DNA of 64,000 nt from Leishmania donovani (Eukaryota > Euglenozoa > Kinetoplastea > Trypanosomatida > Trypanosomatidae): positions 2,630,621 through 2,694,620 of the forward strand of contig NC_018263.1 of assembly GCF_000227135.1 (NCBI RefSeq), given 5' to 3'. Below, in pieces: positions 20,500-30,956 of the stretch. A program made the translations under genes and the position numbers. Under the pieces are notes generated by a model. It saw only the letters and a program-made list of their open reading frames with translations, had not been told where the DNA came from and ran no database searches. How positions within the stretch are numbered: position 1 is the stretch's first letter; each line of letters opens with the position of its first letter.

Positions 20500-22259
20500 G
20501 GCTCCTCTGTTGATGTTGCACTCCGTGATTGAGTCCTGCAGGGGTGCTTTCCGTCTCTCTTTCGCTTCTCGTTCGGTCTTGTGCTTCTCCCTATCACTCC
20601 CCCAGAACGCTTACACGTCTCCGGGCAGCGTAGCGGAGAAGGAACTTTGAGGGCGTCTCCCTTCTTGTTGAGTGGCAACACGCGCACACAGCGATGGAGG
20701 GTGAGGTGGATGGGTATACGCAAGTGTGATACAACGACAGAAAGAAGAAGAGTCAGAAAAGCAGGTCTCAAACAGCAAACAAAAATCGTAGAAAAAGCCG
20801 AATAGCAAGCTCGCTGTCAATTTTGGTCCCTGAGCGCCCCGTAGAAAAAAAATGCGCTTGCGTGGATGGCGGTCGCGTGCACACGCGTGCAGAGAGGAAT
20901 GGCGATGATGAGTGCAGAAGGGGGAGGGACAGTTGTAACGGAAAAAACGCGAGAGACGCGACGCACCACGATGGAGGAGCACACAACGCAAGCCACGGTG
21001 GTTTCGTCTCCGAAACGAGACACGAACACAGAGATCTCTGTGAAGGCGATGTGCCTTGCTGGAGAGAGCGAGATAGACAGAAGCACAGGTTTGAGAAAGG
21101 GAAACACGGATACAGACACGAAAAGATCACCGGAGAAACGAAGAACCGTTGAAGTTAACTGCTTGAGTGCAAGTCGGGTATGTGTGTGCGCAGGTTGGAG
21201 CACCGCGTGTGGTGCAGAGCGCGCCCATGTGAGTACGAGCGCATTCAAGTGTGTAGTTGTGAAGAAGTGTTGCAGACACGGGCAGAGGTCGTGCGTCATG
21301 CAAAAGCCGGCACGCGCACGTCCAACGCGGCAAACAAAAAAAAAGAAAAAAATCCGTTATATCCCCCAGAGAGGAGAGAGGAGAGAGAAAGTAAGGTCGC
21401 ATGAAAAGGCGGGTATTGGGGGTGAAGCAGATAGCACCATCCTCATGGGAGTCACGAGAGTGCGGCGACCAACGATGCACTGCTCAACCACACAGCACAC
21501 CTCACATGACGGCATGCCGCGACAGATCGGAGAGCACGGAGGGATCGAGAAAGAGGAGGTAGACGGAGAGAAAAGGACGCCTCGAAGCAGAGACGCAACG
21601 CCGCTTTCCGGAAGGCACACCGCCACTCAGCGAGCACGCTCCACGAAGGTCTGAGAGCGGAGGAGGCGTGGTGACGCGTTTTTGCCTGCAGAGTTACGCG
21701 CCGTCGCCGGCGCCCGAGCAGTTCAGCGAGGAAGAAAAGCAAAAGAAAAAGAAGTCATGGCCACCACATGCACCGCCTATGGCGCGGCCGGTAGCCGAAC
21801 AAGCATCCCGATCATCGCAAGACGGCCACACACATCCGGGCTCACGCATTCCAACTGGCGCATCCGCCTCTCGCACGGCTGCAGCATTGTACACACGGAT
21901 ACCCACGCCGCCACACCATCACGACTCCACCGCGCCAGCCGGTCACCAGACGTGCAAGAGTTCCACCGGCGCGAACTCGTGTGATCCGTCACACATTATC
22001 CGACGACTGAGTCCCCCAGGCCTCAGCACCCGCACAAGTCACCGACTCTGCGACACACACATCTCTATCCGCGCCTTGAGTGCCACCGTGGAAAGCACAC
22101 CCATCGTTGGCGGTGGACCGCGCCGCGTACCACACACCGCCCGAGGTCGCAGGGAAGCAGAATGGAAGGGGTGTGATACAAAGATGTTTGCGTCGTGAGA
22201 CACCAGCGCCGACTTCCCTCACCCTTTTTTTGTCGCTCCCCCCACCCCTTCACTCGCCT

Positions 22260-23640
22260 ATTCCCATTCCCCCTTTTCTCCACAAAAGAGCGAGGGCACC
22301 CACACTCCACGAGGTAGTGTCCGAACAGCTCCTGTTGGCGCACCACGAGCAAAAAGCTTGAGTCGGCCTAGCTGAAAATGAGCGCCTCACCCGCCTTCAC
22401 ATCCCGCAGCGCCACGACAGTCAGGGTAACATCGTTCACAGCGGCCTACTGCACGTTGAGCTTCGGCCCACACGAATGGTTGAAGAGCCACCCAACTCGG
22501 CGGATGCCCTGTCTACGCGAGCTGCGCAAAAAGTTAGTCACGTCCTTCGCGCTGCTAGTCGGGGAAAACTGCCACCCCCTCCCTCCCACTTGGACGCGCC
22601 CATGCATCGTCCGCCATCGGCCACACAGTTGACGAGTTCCCGGTGCATCTCGTAAAACACCGGTGGCTACCGTTCCTGCTCATTGAGCAGCACCGCCCCC
22701 ATGAGGTCCGGCCACCGCCGCGCGTGCGCAAAGGCACGCTCCTCGGAGTCCATGTCTAACAGGTCGCAGAGGAGGTCGAGGCTGGAGGCGCAGAAGGTGT
22801 CCGCATTCCGCGCCGGCTGTGTGTATGCAGGCCTCACTGCAGGAACCGGCATCGAGTCGCACTTGCCAGTCGCGAAGGCGGCCGCGTACGCTGCAGCCGC
22901 GGCACCGCCTGAGATCTTCGTCGGATTGTCTTCCATGATGTAGTACGTGAAGGAGGTGCTGCTGTGTGTGAATGAGCTGCGCGGACGGCCAAAGGCATGC
23001 TAGCGACAGGCTCCGTGCAGAAGATGAGCACGCGGTGTCTCCGCGCCGATGCACGATCCCACCATCGCGGAATCGCTGCAATTTGCGCCGCCCCGCACCC
23101 AGTCCTGCTGCATTCGCTTGGAGTAGCCTATGCGCTGGCACACCTTCATGCGGCCGGCGCAGCTTTCCTGGCGAAACTTCTTCAGAGCGGGTTCACGGTA
23201 GTTACCAGAGCGAAAAAAGGAGTCTCGGCAGCCCCGCCCCAACCACAATCAGGGCACTCGTTCCAGTGGCGCTTGCAGACCCGGGTAGAAGAGGGCCAGC
23301 GCTGTTTCTTTGTTGTTTTTTTGCGCCGAGTGTTGCGCACCTCCTGCGTGCGCGGCGTCTCCAGCGACTGCAAACAAGCACACACCGGCGCCTCATCCTT
23401 AAAGTCGTCCATGCTTTGCGAGCAGCAGAGCACCGTCTCTTCGTGAATGGCACTGCGCATTTCGAAGTCTCGTGTGGCGTACAGTTCGTTGCCCCTGGCC
23501 TTATCCGTGATGATTTCCATTCCGGTGTCAGTCACCGAGAGAGCTTCGAAGTCCTCCTTGTAGGTCTGCGAGGGAGCTCTGCATGCCTGTCCAAGTCCGC
23601 CATGCTTCCAGCGCTTGTTAGATCCCTACGAGAGGAGAGA
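22260..23640 (-). pseudogene. Decayed SMYD-type SET/MYND methyltransferase gene
   Basis: Fragments of one protein appear in order across all three minus-strand frames. The N-terminal SET part (TYKEDFEAL, then DKARGNELYATRDFE) is open from about 23640 to 23182. A MYND-like Cys cluster with YSKRMQQDW follows at about 23161-23078 in a second frame, which continues with coding character to about 22540. The core SET motif LFNHSCGPKLNVQ lies at about 22487-22449 in the third frame, followed by VVALRDVKAGEALIFS and then RQQELFGHYLVECGCPRS (22340-22287). In SMYD proteins these are NHSC-PN, the RDIK-GEE strand, and the RQ-L---Y-F-C-C post-SET region. At least two frameshifts separate the parts. In-frame stops occur at 23000-23002, 22667-22669, 22446-22448 and 22368-22370; the last replaces the catalytic-site tyrosine expected after FS. 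The number of lesions makes sequencing error an unlikely explanation. The family methylates lysine; this copy cannot make an intact enzyme. Confidence 0.78.
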
Positions 23641-24256
23641 AGAAAACACAGGCGAAGAGGTCGTACCCGTGCAATGGGGAGGCTGCATCTGCCGTGGCAC
23701 GCCACTTCACCCTCCACCGCTGCGCGACGAGAAGAACAACAAACCCACAGCACAGAAGAGTGGCAGGGAATCGAGAAGATACAACATGATGGCTGACAGT
23801 GCTGCGGCTGCTCCCACCATGACAGGCGACGGCGAACGTCAAAGGACGCCACCAAACGGCAGACGGCGCATCTGGGAGCCGATGCAGCACGACCACGTAC
23901 ACGTCTACGAGCATCCACATACCTCTCTCGCTCTGCCGGCGTACCTATAGAGATAGGGAGCCCCGGATGTTGCCTAGCTGGCACGAAGGGAAGGTGCGCG
24001 GCTGGGCCGCCAAGCATGCCCCAGACAGAAGAAATACGAAAGAGAGCAAGAGGTGGCCGCAGAGACAAGATGATCAATCCCAGGCCCATCACTCACGCGG
24101 CGTCGCTAGGCGTGCATGGGTGTGCTATTCCTTTTTGGCATCTGCGCGTCTTCTTTCATTCGCTTTGAGCTGCGCTAAGACACACACACACACACGGGAG
24201 GAGAAACGGAGACTCGGTGAAAACGGCGCATAGGTAAGACGGAAACGGTTGGGAGT
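23641..24256 (-). other. Intergenic region between AFG1-like gene and SMYD pseudogene
   Basis: It contains the AFG1-like 3' UTR and whatever remains of the pseudogene's leader. A minus-strand frame at 23532-24092 is open but has no domain and overlaps the pseudogene N-terminus in a different frame. A short CA repeat lies at 24181-24195. No gene is seen. Confidence 0.5.
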
Positions 24257-25852
24257 TCATTCGCACACCTTTCGTTGTATGTCTGGACGGAGCAAAGCAG
24301 CAAAATCGAAGTCGGTGACGACGAAGTGACGGTGATCGCGCAGCAGGTACGAGGCCGAGCCCATCTCGTTTAGGCGGCTGCGGATGCGCGCAAAGCTCAT
24401 GAGCTCCTCCTCATTCCTAAAGTTGTAGGAGGCTGCGTGCCCGCTCCGATCATCCTCGCCCTCGCTGTAAACCTCGGTTCCAAAGCTGCCGCCTGCGGAA
24501 CAGGTCGCATCACCGCCGCGACCGGAGTCGACGTCCGCCAGGGCCCGCACGTCGCTCGTGGAGTAGGTGGAGTCCATGAGATGCGTCCACGGTACAGAGG
24601 AAGTGAAGAGCAGCTTAACGTTGTTCTGGTACATCTCATCCACCAGCACGACGAACTGGTGCGCCGCGTTAGAGCTCACGTTGCCCATCTGCGGCACGTT
24701 TGTGACAATGACGGTGTGGAACTGCAGGGCGATGAGTTGGATGTCAGCTGAGGATAGCCCTTCTCGCGCGCCGCAGATGTCGGTAAAGTCGAACACGGCA
24801 CATCCAGCGCATCGCAGCGGGATCACGACGCTGCGGCCGTGGTGCCACAGTGTGTCCTCCTTGATCCACGCAAGCTCTCCGCCACCAGCCCCGAAAGCAT
24901 GCTCGACACGCCGCATCAGCCGCTCCACGTTTGCCTTCGTGTTCGGGTGCAAAAAGATAAGCTGGTGGTGCCGCTCCGCAGCCTCCTTCACGCGATAGTC
25001 ACGGATATCGGCGCAGTGCACAACATTGCAGTGCTGCCGCAGCACAGGAAGGAAAGCGTTAAAGGAAGCGGAAACACGACATAGATCCTCCGGGGGGCGG
25101 TTGCTCGTCGTGATTAGGAAGAGTCCTTCACGGAGCGCCTCGCTGAAGAAGGCGGCGAGCAACGCGGCGTGAGCCACATCGAAGGTCTGAAATTCGTCGA
25201 AGCACAGGATAGGCGTCTCGTGCAGCACCTCCTGCACAACCACGTTGATGGGACGGACGGCATCCAGCGCCCTCTTCTCTTTCGGCGACACGGCTGACCG
25301 GCGCCGCCGCGTCAGCGCCATCTCCGCGCGAAAGAGGCGGTCCTCCAGTTCACTCATGAAAGAGTGCAGGTGGGAACGGCGCTTCGCATACGGGGTAGCG
25401 CAGAGGTCAAAGAGGTCCAGTATCATCGTCTTCCCGATTCCCACATCACCCCACAGGTACAGCCCACGTTTTTCCACAACGCCAATATTCTCCGCCTCCA
25501 AGAGGCCCAGCGTGCGAGTGACAGAGTCGGGGAATGCCTGCCTCGCCTGCTTCGCGAGGGATGCCCAAATAGACCTCCGAAGTGAGCGCGACGCTTGCAC
25601 CCAGTGGCCCCTTTCATCGCTCGCTGACATGCAAGGCCGGGTGTACGGCGATACCTTGCCGGCAGCCTCGTCTGAGTAGCACTGGTGAATGAACTGGAGA
25701 AGGGATGTGCATGCTTCTGACATATAGCGTTGGCGAGCGTCGGCCGTTATGACACCTTTACGCGCAAGCTGTTCGTACGCCTCAACCACGGTGCGTTTCG
25801 TGGAGATGTGGCTCGACCACACGTTCCTTCGGCACCCGCAGCGGCGCAACAT
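24257..25852 (-). CDS. AFG1/LACE1-like AAA-type ATPase, mitochondrial
   Basis: A 531-residue protein of the AFG1 family, ATPases that sit on the matrix side of the mitochondrial inner membrane and help degrade or dislocate respiratory-chain subunits. The family signature is clear: GLYLWGDVGIGKTM (about 130-143) is the Walker A loop with Lys141 and Thr142, ILCFDEFQ (215-222) is Walker B, and ITTSNRPPEDLC is the family-typical sensor region. The later FDFTDICGAREGLSSADI motif is the usual AFG1 C-terminal block. The N-terminus (MLRRCGCRRNVWSSH) looks like a presequence. Length is a little above the 360-510 usual for the family because of an acidic, Ser/Gly-rich insert (about 435-480). Start is the first Met; nothing in sequence favours another. 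Confidence 0.93.
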   Translation of the reverse strand: MLRRCGCRRNVWSSHISTKRTVVEAYEQLARKGVITADARQRYMSEACTSLLQFIHQCYSDEAAGKVSPYTRPCMSASDERGHWVQASRSLRRSIWASLAKQARQAFPDSVTRTLGLLEAENIGVVEKRGLYLWGDVGIGKTMILDLFDLCATPYAKRRSHLHSFMSELEDRLFRAEMALTRRRRSAVSPKEKRALDAVRPINVVVQEVLHETPILCFDEFQTFDVAHAALLAAFFSEALREGLFLITTSNRPPEDLCRVSASFNAFLPVLRQHCNVVHCADIRDYRVKEAAERHHQLIFLHPNTKANVERLMRRVEHAFGAGGGELAWIKEDTLWHHGRSVVIPLRCAGCAVFDFTDICGAREGLSSADIQLIALQFHTVIVTNVPQMGNVSSNAAHQFVVLVDEMYQNNVKLLFTSSVPWTHLMDSTYSTSDVRALADVDSGRGGDATCSAGGSFGTEVYSEGEDDRSGHAASYNFRNEEELMSFARIRSRLNEMGSASYLLRDHRHFVVTDFDFAALLRPDIQRKVCE

Positions 25853-26845
25853 GTACCGTCAATAAAGCGGGGGCGGTGCCGAAAGGGAAAAAAAGAAGGC
25901 AAAGTTGTGTGTGCAGCGCGCAGCTGTCCGCCCCCCACAAAGGCGCGTGCTCTGGCAATGAAGATGCGCCAACCACACGCACACAACGACAAAACGTGAA
26001 CGACACAGGAAAACAAAAAATTGAAGTCGCAGTTCGAAAGAAAGACGTGCCTGCCAACACCGGCAGTGCGCGCAGCAGTGGCAGAGGAAAGGAGCTCGAT
26101 ACGAAAGCGCCTCAGAGGCTCAGAGAGAAGCAGCGGTGGTAGCGAGTACTTCGCTTCCCACCTTCTTGCTTTTTTCCCATGCCCCTTTCGTGCCACGGTC
26201 GACGAAAAGGGGAGATGGGCTGCACAGGTGTACCGCTTCGCGTACTGTACGTCCGCGCACACGCATGAAACTCAGTAGCGCCTCATGAGGGTGCGGAAAC
26301 GAGACACCTCCCAACGCTAGTGAACAATGGACGAGGGTGAAGGTGATGTTGACGAGGGGGGAGGTTGCGGCGGCTTGGTGAGTGCAGCGTATTGATGAAG
26401 AGAGCACACAACAGAGAAGGGGTTCGACAAAACGAAAACAAAAGCGAGACCAAGAGAGGGAGGAGTATGGAGGAAGGAGAACTACAGTGAGCGAGAGCCG
26501 TATCCGCCGGTTGGGCACTCCGCGTACACCTACACGTACGCCGGTGAGTCTCGGCACATCAGCTCTTACGTGGGACCCAGCTGCGAGTGTGGGGCACGGC
26601 CCCTTCCACAAGAGGCGCCCTTTGGCGTCGTTGATTTTGCGCGTTGACTCGCCGTCCACGGACAGCGTGAAAAAAGAAAAAACAGAAGGCATGCACCCGC
26701 GCACACGCTCACGAGATGACCCATCAGAAATCAACCATCACCCTCATCCATCATTCACTAATCGAATAGGCAGAGATGGCGAGGAGGGGAGGCGAGAGAA
26801 GGCGGATACCCCGAGCCTTTTCCGGTTTGCTCTTCGCGGCTGCCA
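25853..26845 (-). other. Intergenic region between UFL1 and AFG1-like genes
   Basis: Contains the predicted UFL1 3' UTR and the AFG1-like leader. Pyrimidine tracts in sense occur at 26130-26090 and around 25910-25880. No gene, RNA gene or repeat copy was recognised. Confidence 0.55.
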
Positions 26846-29059
26846 TCAGCTGAGAGCCAGTGTTGCGGTGCGAAGCTCCTCGAGCGTCGCCGCTTCTGTC
26901 TCATCGACGCTGCCGCGTTGCAAGGAGGCCATAACCGCGTCCTTCGCTCTCTCCAAAGCCGATGGCATTCCCGCTTCCGATTTCAGGCGGCCTACGACGC
27001 CAGCGACCGCCTTCCCAGGAACCTCAACGTGGCACCGAAAGCAGTGGTGTACGAGCAGGGTGCACAATGAGGAGAGAAGCTTGCCGTTGGCGGTGGCATC
27101 CTCCCTCGAGACAGACGCTGCCTTCACCTCCTGGGCCACAGACTCCTTGATCTTCACATACATATCTCGCTCCACCTTCTTGTTCGGCTGGTGAAACGAT
27201 GCGACAGCGACGACGCCGGAGCCACTCATCTCGCGCAGGGTGTCGAGGAACGCCCCGACCGATTTGTCTTTGAGGGCGTCAAGAAGAGGTATGAGGCTGT
27301 TGCGTCGACTCTCCGAAAAGGTCAGCAGCGCCTTCATGAGCTGGGCTGGCTGGCTCACCTGCTTGAGCGCCGCTGCCACATTCTTGCTCCACTCCGGCAT
27401 GTCCAGACTCTCGTTCCGGATGACCTGCCTCGCCATCTCATACGCCTCTGTGGACATGACGTGCCGAGCAACGGCCGCAGACGTCGCCCCATCAAGCTGG
27501 TCCAGAGCCCACTCCACCCCTTTCGCGGTGACCCAGAGATGGGTCCAGCGCGTTGCGAGCTCCTCCTGCAACGCGCCTCTGAACTGCTTCAACTCCGCCG
27601 CCGCATTCTTGGCAGCCGACAGCGCCAGCTGCTGCTCCAACGCCTCCACCACCCCGCCCCACATATCCACCAACTCCCGGAGAACCTCGCCATACCGGTC
27701 TCGCGGCAGCCTCAGCACGGAGGCGATCGTGTCCGCTGCCGCGGTGCTCACGGGCACACTCGACTTTTTGGCGTTTGCCAAGGCGGGGGGAAGGGCCGTC
27801 TTGACCTCCTCTTCGGCTGCCGCGGAGAGCAACACGGTGTTGGCGATGAGCGTGGCGCTCTCCAGCCCAGGGTACAGCTCGCGCAGACGCTCCTCTAGCA
27901 ACGGCCAGTCCTTCTCCATCTCCACAAACAGCGGAAGCTGCTCCACAACGTCCACGGCGAGCGCCTCTCGGTCCACCAGGCTCTGCAAGGCGGGCAGATT
28001 GCTGAGGTAGCGATCCGACACGAACCCGTTAGCGAGCGGGTACCCACACAAGGGGTGCTTGGCACTCGCTCGCACTGTCACACGCACTGCTGCCTCCCTG
28101 GCCATAGCAGCCGCCCTGCCCCCTTGGCCTTTCCTTCGACCCTTTCGCTGATTGGCCGGCGCCGAGGCGGTCGAGGACGCCATGGCTGTCGCCGCCTGCT
28201 CGGCCGCAGCCGCATCAGGTGGGTTGTAGCGCTCGATCAAGTACTGGCGAGGGTTGCTAATCCCCTGTCGCAGTAGCGGGGCGTACTCGACACAGCCGTT
28301 CGATGCGTACAAGTTCTCCACCTCCGCCGTGCGCTTCGCCTCGTACACGAGTGGGACATAAATGCTTGATCCATCAAAGCGGCCAGGGAGCTCGTCGCGG
28401 ACCGCAGCAACGACTGTGCTCATCAACGGAGCGAAGAGCTCGTTGCGCTTGTAGAAGGCGTCCAGCCGAACCGGCTCCTCCGCCGCCAGCAGCCCGGCAC
28501 GCACTACCATGCGCTGTAGCTTCACAAACTGCGTCGTGTAAAGCGACGCATCTTGCATGACGGCGTCGATGCGTCCACGCTCCACTGCTCTGTGGAGCAA
28601 GCTCTTTGCAAACAGGGAGCTCAGCTGGTTCATGGAGGCAAACTGCGAGATAGCGAGCGAGCCCTGCTCCTTCAGGAGGTCCCCTGCAGCGAGCACTATC
28701 GCGTCCAGATACCCGTCTGTCATCAGCTCACCGCCTTCGAGGGTGAGGATGGGGTTCTCCTCCAACACACTAGGCAGAGCGCGCTCCACCTGGAAGGTGT
28801 GAACGCTCAGAAGCCCTGGTAGATCGACGACGTTTAGCCGCCCGCCGTTGGCTAGCACCTCGTCCACGATCTCGCGCTTCAGTTCATCCCAGGTGAGGTA
28901 CTCCTTGGCGTCTGTGGTGAAGAGGAGATCAATAAGGTTTTTCTTAATTAGCGCATTGGCAATCTCGACAGCGTTGCGCTCAGTGATTTGGTTTGGCACC
29001 TGCTCCTTCTGCAGCGACTGGAACCGCTTGACGAGTTCACTCAGCTCCACGTCGTCCAT
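26846..29059 (-). CDS. UFL1: E3 UFM1-protein ligase 1 homologue
   Basis: A 737-residue protein that matches the UFL1 family, the ligase that attaches the ubiquitin-like protein UFM1 to targets. The diagnostic N-terminus is present: SELVKRFQSLQ, then SERN-like TERNAVEIANALI, TTDAKEYLTWDELKREI and NGGRLNVVDLPGLL, in the same order and spacing as in animal UFL1. These form the partial and full winged-helix units. A basic Gly/Arg/Lys segment (about 300-330) precedes the helical C-terminal half. There is no RING or HECT domain, as is normal for UFL1. Start: the open frame runs to 29419, but a sense tract and GCAGG at about 29063-29067 precede the Met at 29059, which also aligns with family starts. 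Leishmania has a published UFM1 pathway linked to mitochondria, so this is the likely ligase. Confidence 0.9.
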   Translation of the reverse strand: MDDVELSELVKRFQSLQKEQVPNQITERNAVEIANALIKKNLIDLLFTTDAKEYLTWDELKREIVDEVLANGGRLNVVDLPGLLSVHTFQVERALPSVLEENPILTLEGGELMTDGYLDAIVLAAGDLLKEQGSLAISQFASMNQLSSLFAKSLLHRAVERGRIDAVMQDASLYTTQFVKLQRMVVRAGLLAAEEPVRLDAFYKRNELFAPLMSTVVAAVRDELPGRFDGSSIYVPLVYEAKRTAEVENLYASNGCVEYAPLLRQGISNPRQYLIERYNPPDAAAAEQAATAMASSTASAPANQRKGRRKGQGGRAAAMAREAAVRVTVRASAKHPLCGYPLANGFVSDRYLSNLPALQSLVDREALAVDVVEQLPLFVEMEKDWPLLEERLRELYPGLESATLIANTVLLSAAAEEEVKTALPPALANAKKSSVPVSTAAADTIASVLRLPRDRYGEVLRELVDMWGGVVEALEQQLALSAAKNAAAELKQFRGALQEELATRWTHLWVTAKGVEWALDQLDGATSAAVARHVMSTEAYEMARQVIRNESLDMPEWSKNVAAALKQVSQPAQLMKALLTFSESRRNSLIPLLDALKDKSVGAFLDTLREMSGSGVVAVASFHQPNKKVERDMYVKIKESVAQEVKAASVSREDATANGKLLSSLCTLLVHHCFRCHVEVPGKAVAGVVGRLKSEAGMPSALERAKDAVMASLQRGSVDETEAATLEELRTATLALS

Positions 29060-29733
29060 GGTGCCTGCGGCAAAAGCAAAGGACCAGGAAGAGAGTAACG
29101 CACCTCGACGCACTGCAGCAGTCGAACGGCGGAGAGAAAAGCGTGAGCGAGAGGAAGGTGAGATTGGAAGGAGATCCGAAGAATGCGCGACGTGGCAAAA
29201 CGGAAGAGGTCGGCGTTGACCACACATGCAAAGAGCCCCGCAATAGGCAACACTGACGATCGTCAACAGTGAGTCATCATGGGCGCAGACGTAAACCGCA
29301 GTAAACCACAAGAGAAAAAAAAAACTGCAACGAACGCGCAGCATCAGACAGTGCCGCAGCGTCTGAACAGGGCGCGCACCAGCACAATGAGTTCCGGACA
29401 CAAGACGGGCGTCATTCATCCACCGTCATGCACATGACCCCCCCCGCTCACTTTCTCTCCCGCTGACGTGAATGAGGCTCGCTTGCCACTTGGGCTGCCC
29501 GATCCCTCCACGTCACCGCGGTATCTGGCGTGGTATTCTTGAAGCATGCACGCCGGACATAATGGCGAGGAAGCACCATCGACACAATACGCAAATGTGG
29601 CACCAAGACCGATACGCACCCAAGAAAGTAGGCTGCACGTTAGCGGATGATGCTCAGGTAGATGCACACCACGAAAACGCATCCTGGAAAAGACTTTCAC
29701 ACGCTCTGCATGTCTGACGCTGGCTACTCCAGC
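29060..29733 (-). other. Intergenic region between thioesterase and UFL1 genes
   Basis: The right part is the thioesterase 3' UTR; the left part is the UFL1 leader with two sense pyrimidine tracts (29160-29120 and 29095-29070). No gene seen. Confidence 0.55.
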
Positions 29734-30213
29734 TCAGCTCCCGATACGCGGGCTAGCTGAGAGGACGTGAGTGCCACGTGCGTACACCTCGCCGCTGCTT
29801 TCGGCCTCGAACGAGAAATCTGTAAAGACGATGTTGCCCTCCTGGCGCACGAGTCGCGTCATGCAGTTACACTTTTTGTCCTCGAACACGGCGGATAGGA
29901 AGCTGATTTCCAAGCTCACCGATTCCACACACGTCTGCGGCAGATGTGCGCGGACGTGAATCTTTGTGAAGGCGTCTGCCAAGCTGGACAGGGCCCCGCC
30001 ATGGACAGAATTGACGCTGTTATGACTGCCACGTTTTGCCTTCCACGGGAAAACGAGTGTTCCCTCTCGCCGCTCCTGAATACGCTCTGGAGAAAAGAGG
30101 ACTGTGCTCAGCAAAGCGGCGCTGTAGTTTCGCGGGTGATCCATGATCTGGTGCGCAGCGGCGGTGGCCTGCTTGACTGTCACTGAGTCGAGCAGGAAGC
30201 GAGTTCCCTTCAT
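29734..30213 (-). CDS. Hotdog-fold thioesterase (PaaI/ACOT13-like)
   Basis: A 159-residue protein with the hotdog acyl-CoA thioesterase pattern. The motif NSVHGGALSSLADAF at 69-83 is the family's active-site loop and start of the central helix: HGG at 71-73 and Asp80 match the catalytic region of PaaI and ACOT13 proteins. The strands VESVSLEISFLSAV and GNIVFTDFSFE complete the fold. The likely reaction is hydrolysis of an acyl-CoA to free acid and CoA; the substrate cannot be told. The frame is open to 30465, but the upstream part is cysteine- and proline-rich with no family match, so the Met at 30213 is used. The N-terminus (MKGTRFLLDSVTVKQ) might be a weak mitochondrial signal. Confidence 0.88.
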   Translation of the reverse strand: MKGTRFLLDSVTVKQATAAAHQIMDHPRNYSAALLSTVLFSPERIQERREGTLVFPWKAKRGSHNSVNSVHGGALSSLADAFTKIHVRAHLPQTCVESVSLEISFLSAVFEDKKCNCMTRLVRQEGNIVFTDFSFEAESSGEVYARGTHVLSASPRIGS

Positions 30214-30956
30214 TGTCAAGGCAGCCACCGTTTTTCCCTCTCGAGTACAAGAAACAGCAAACCACAGCAGCTGCAATGTCGGTGGCTGCTGGTGAAAAGG
30301 GAGACGGCGGCTGCCGTGCAGACGACCAGAAGCGAGCACTGGCGAAGAATAAAGCGTCCAGGCACAGATCATGATACACAGTAATGAAAGAGGACACGGC
30401 GAAAAAGGATATGCATGTGGATAATAACGCAAAGGACACGAGATCGAGATGCTCCAGCACGTCATGTCTCGCCTTACCGCCCGCTTACCCTGTCAGCGCA
30501 GGACACACGGCAGCGCCTTTTTCTTTTCGCCAGCAAGCAGAGAGCGCACGCTGCATGGTCGGAGTGGGCGGATAGGAGGCTAAAAGGCAAAGACGCAGCA
30601 AACGCACCGTCCATTCACACGGGCCTTCTGCATCGCTGCCTATAAAAAACGTCAGCTTGCTCACAGACAAAGTAGAGCTGTTTCACGTATGTTGTGTGTT
30701 GAGGCGAAGCCACCGTGGCAGGCGCTGCATCAACATTTAGGCGCAGGAGCCTCGCAATCGTCCTTGCATCTGCGCAAGAGGACAAACCAGGAAGAACGCG
30801 GGACCCGCCCAGCCGCCCACCCACCCCAGCTGCCCTCATTTTGCGACGAGCATCACTCAACCGCATCCTGTGCCCCGCCTTCCGCCACAGGAGCACGCAC
30901 GCGAGAAGGGCGTCGTGCAATGCCCACCTTTCTTCTGCCTTCTAGTCGCCCGGCCG
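30214..30956 (-). other. Intergenic region between SET-domain and thioesterase genes
   Basis: Holds the SET gene's 3' UTR and the thioesterase leader. Open frames here (for example 30615-30920 on the minus strand) show no domain. No other feature seen. Confidence 0.55.

Larger units (their letters stand above)
18776..22259 (-). other. Second gene-poor interval (3.5 kb)
   Basis: Downstream in sense of the dead SMYD gene and upstream of the phosphatase gene. From 18900 to about 21650 the plus strand is purine-rich (50 of 60 bases at 19981-20040), with many A- and GA-runs, GT repeats at 19071-19092 and 20479-20499, and a small tandem array at 20304-20329. From about 21690 to 22200 this bias ends and the sequence becomes C-rich and balanced, as if it came from another source, perhaps the decayed C-terminal part of the pseudogene or an old repeat. 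No gene is supported. Confidence 0.55.

Noticed and set aside
8394..22259. tRNA, 5S rRNA or strand-switch region in the gene-poor zone
   Set aside because: I saw no tRNA B-box-like sequence or 5S-like block, and the genes on both sides are on the same strand, so no switch is present.
23532..24092. 186-residue minus-strand open frame
   Set aside because: Its end overlaps the SMYD pseudogene N-terminus in a different frame, and the rest has no domain and Arg/Ser-rich composition.
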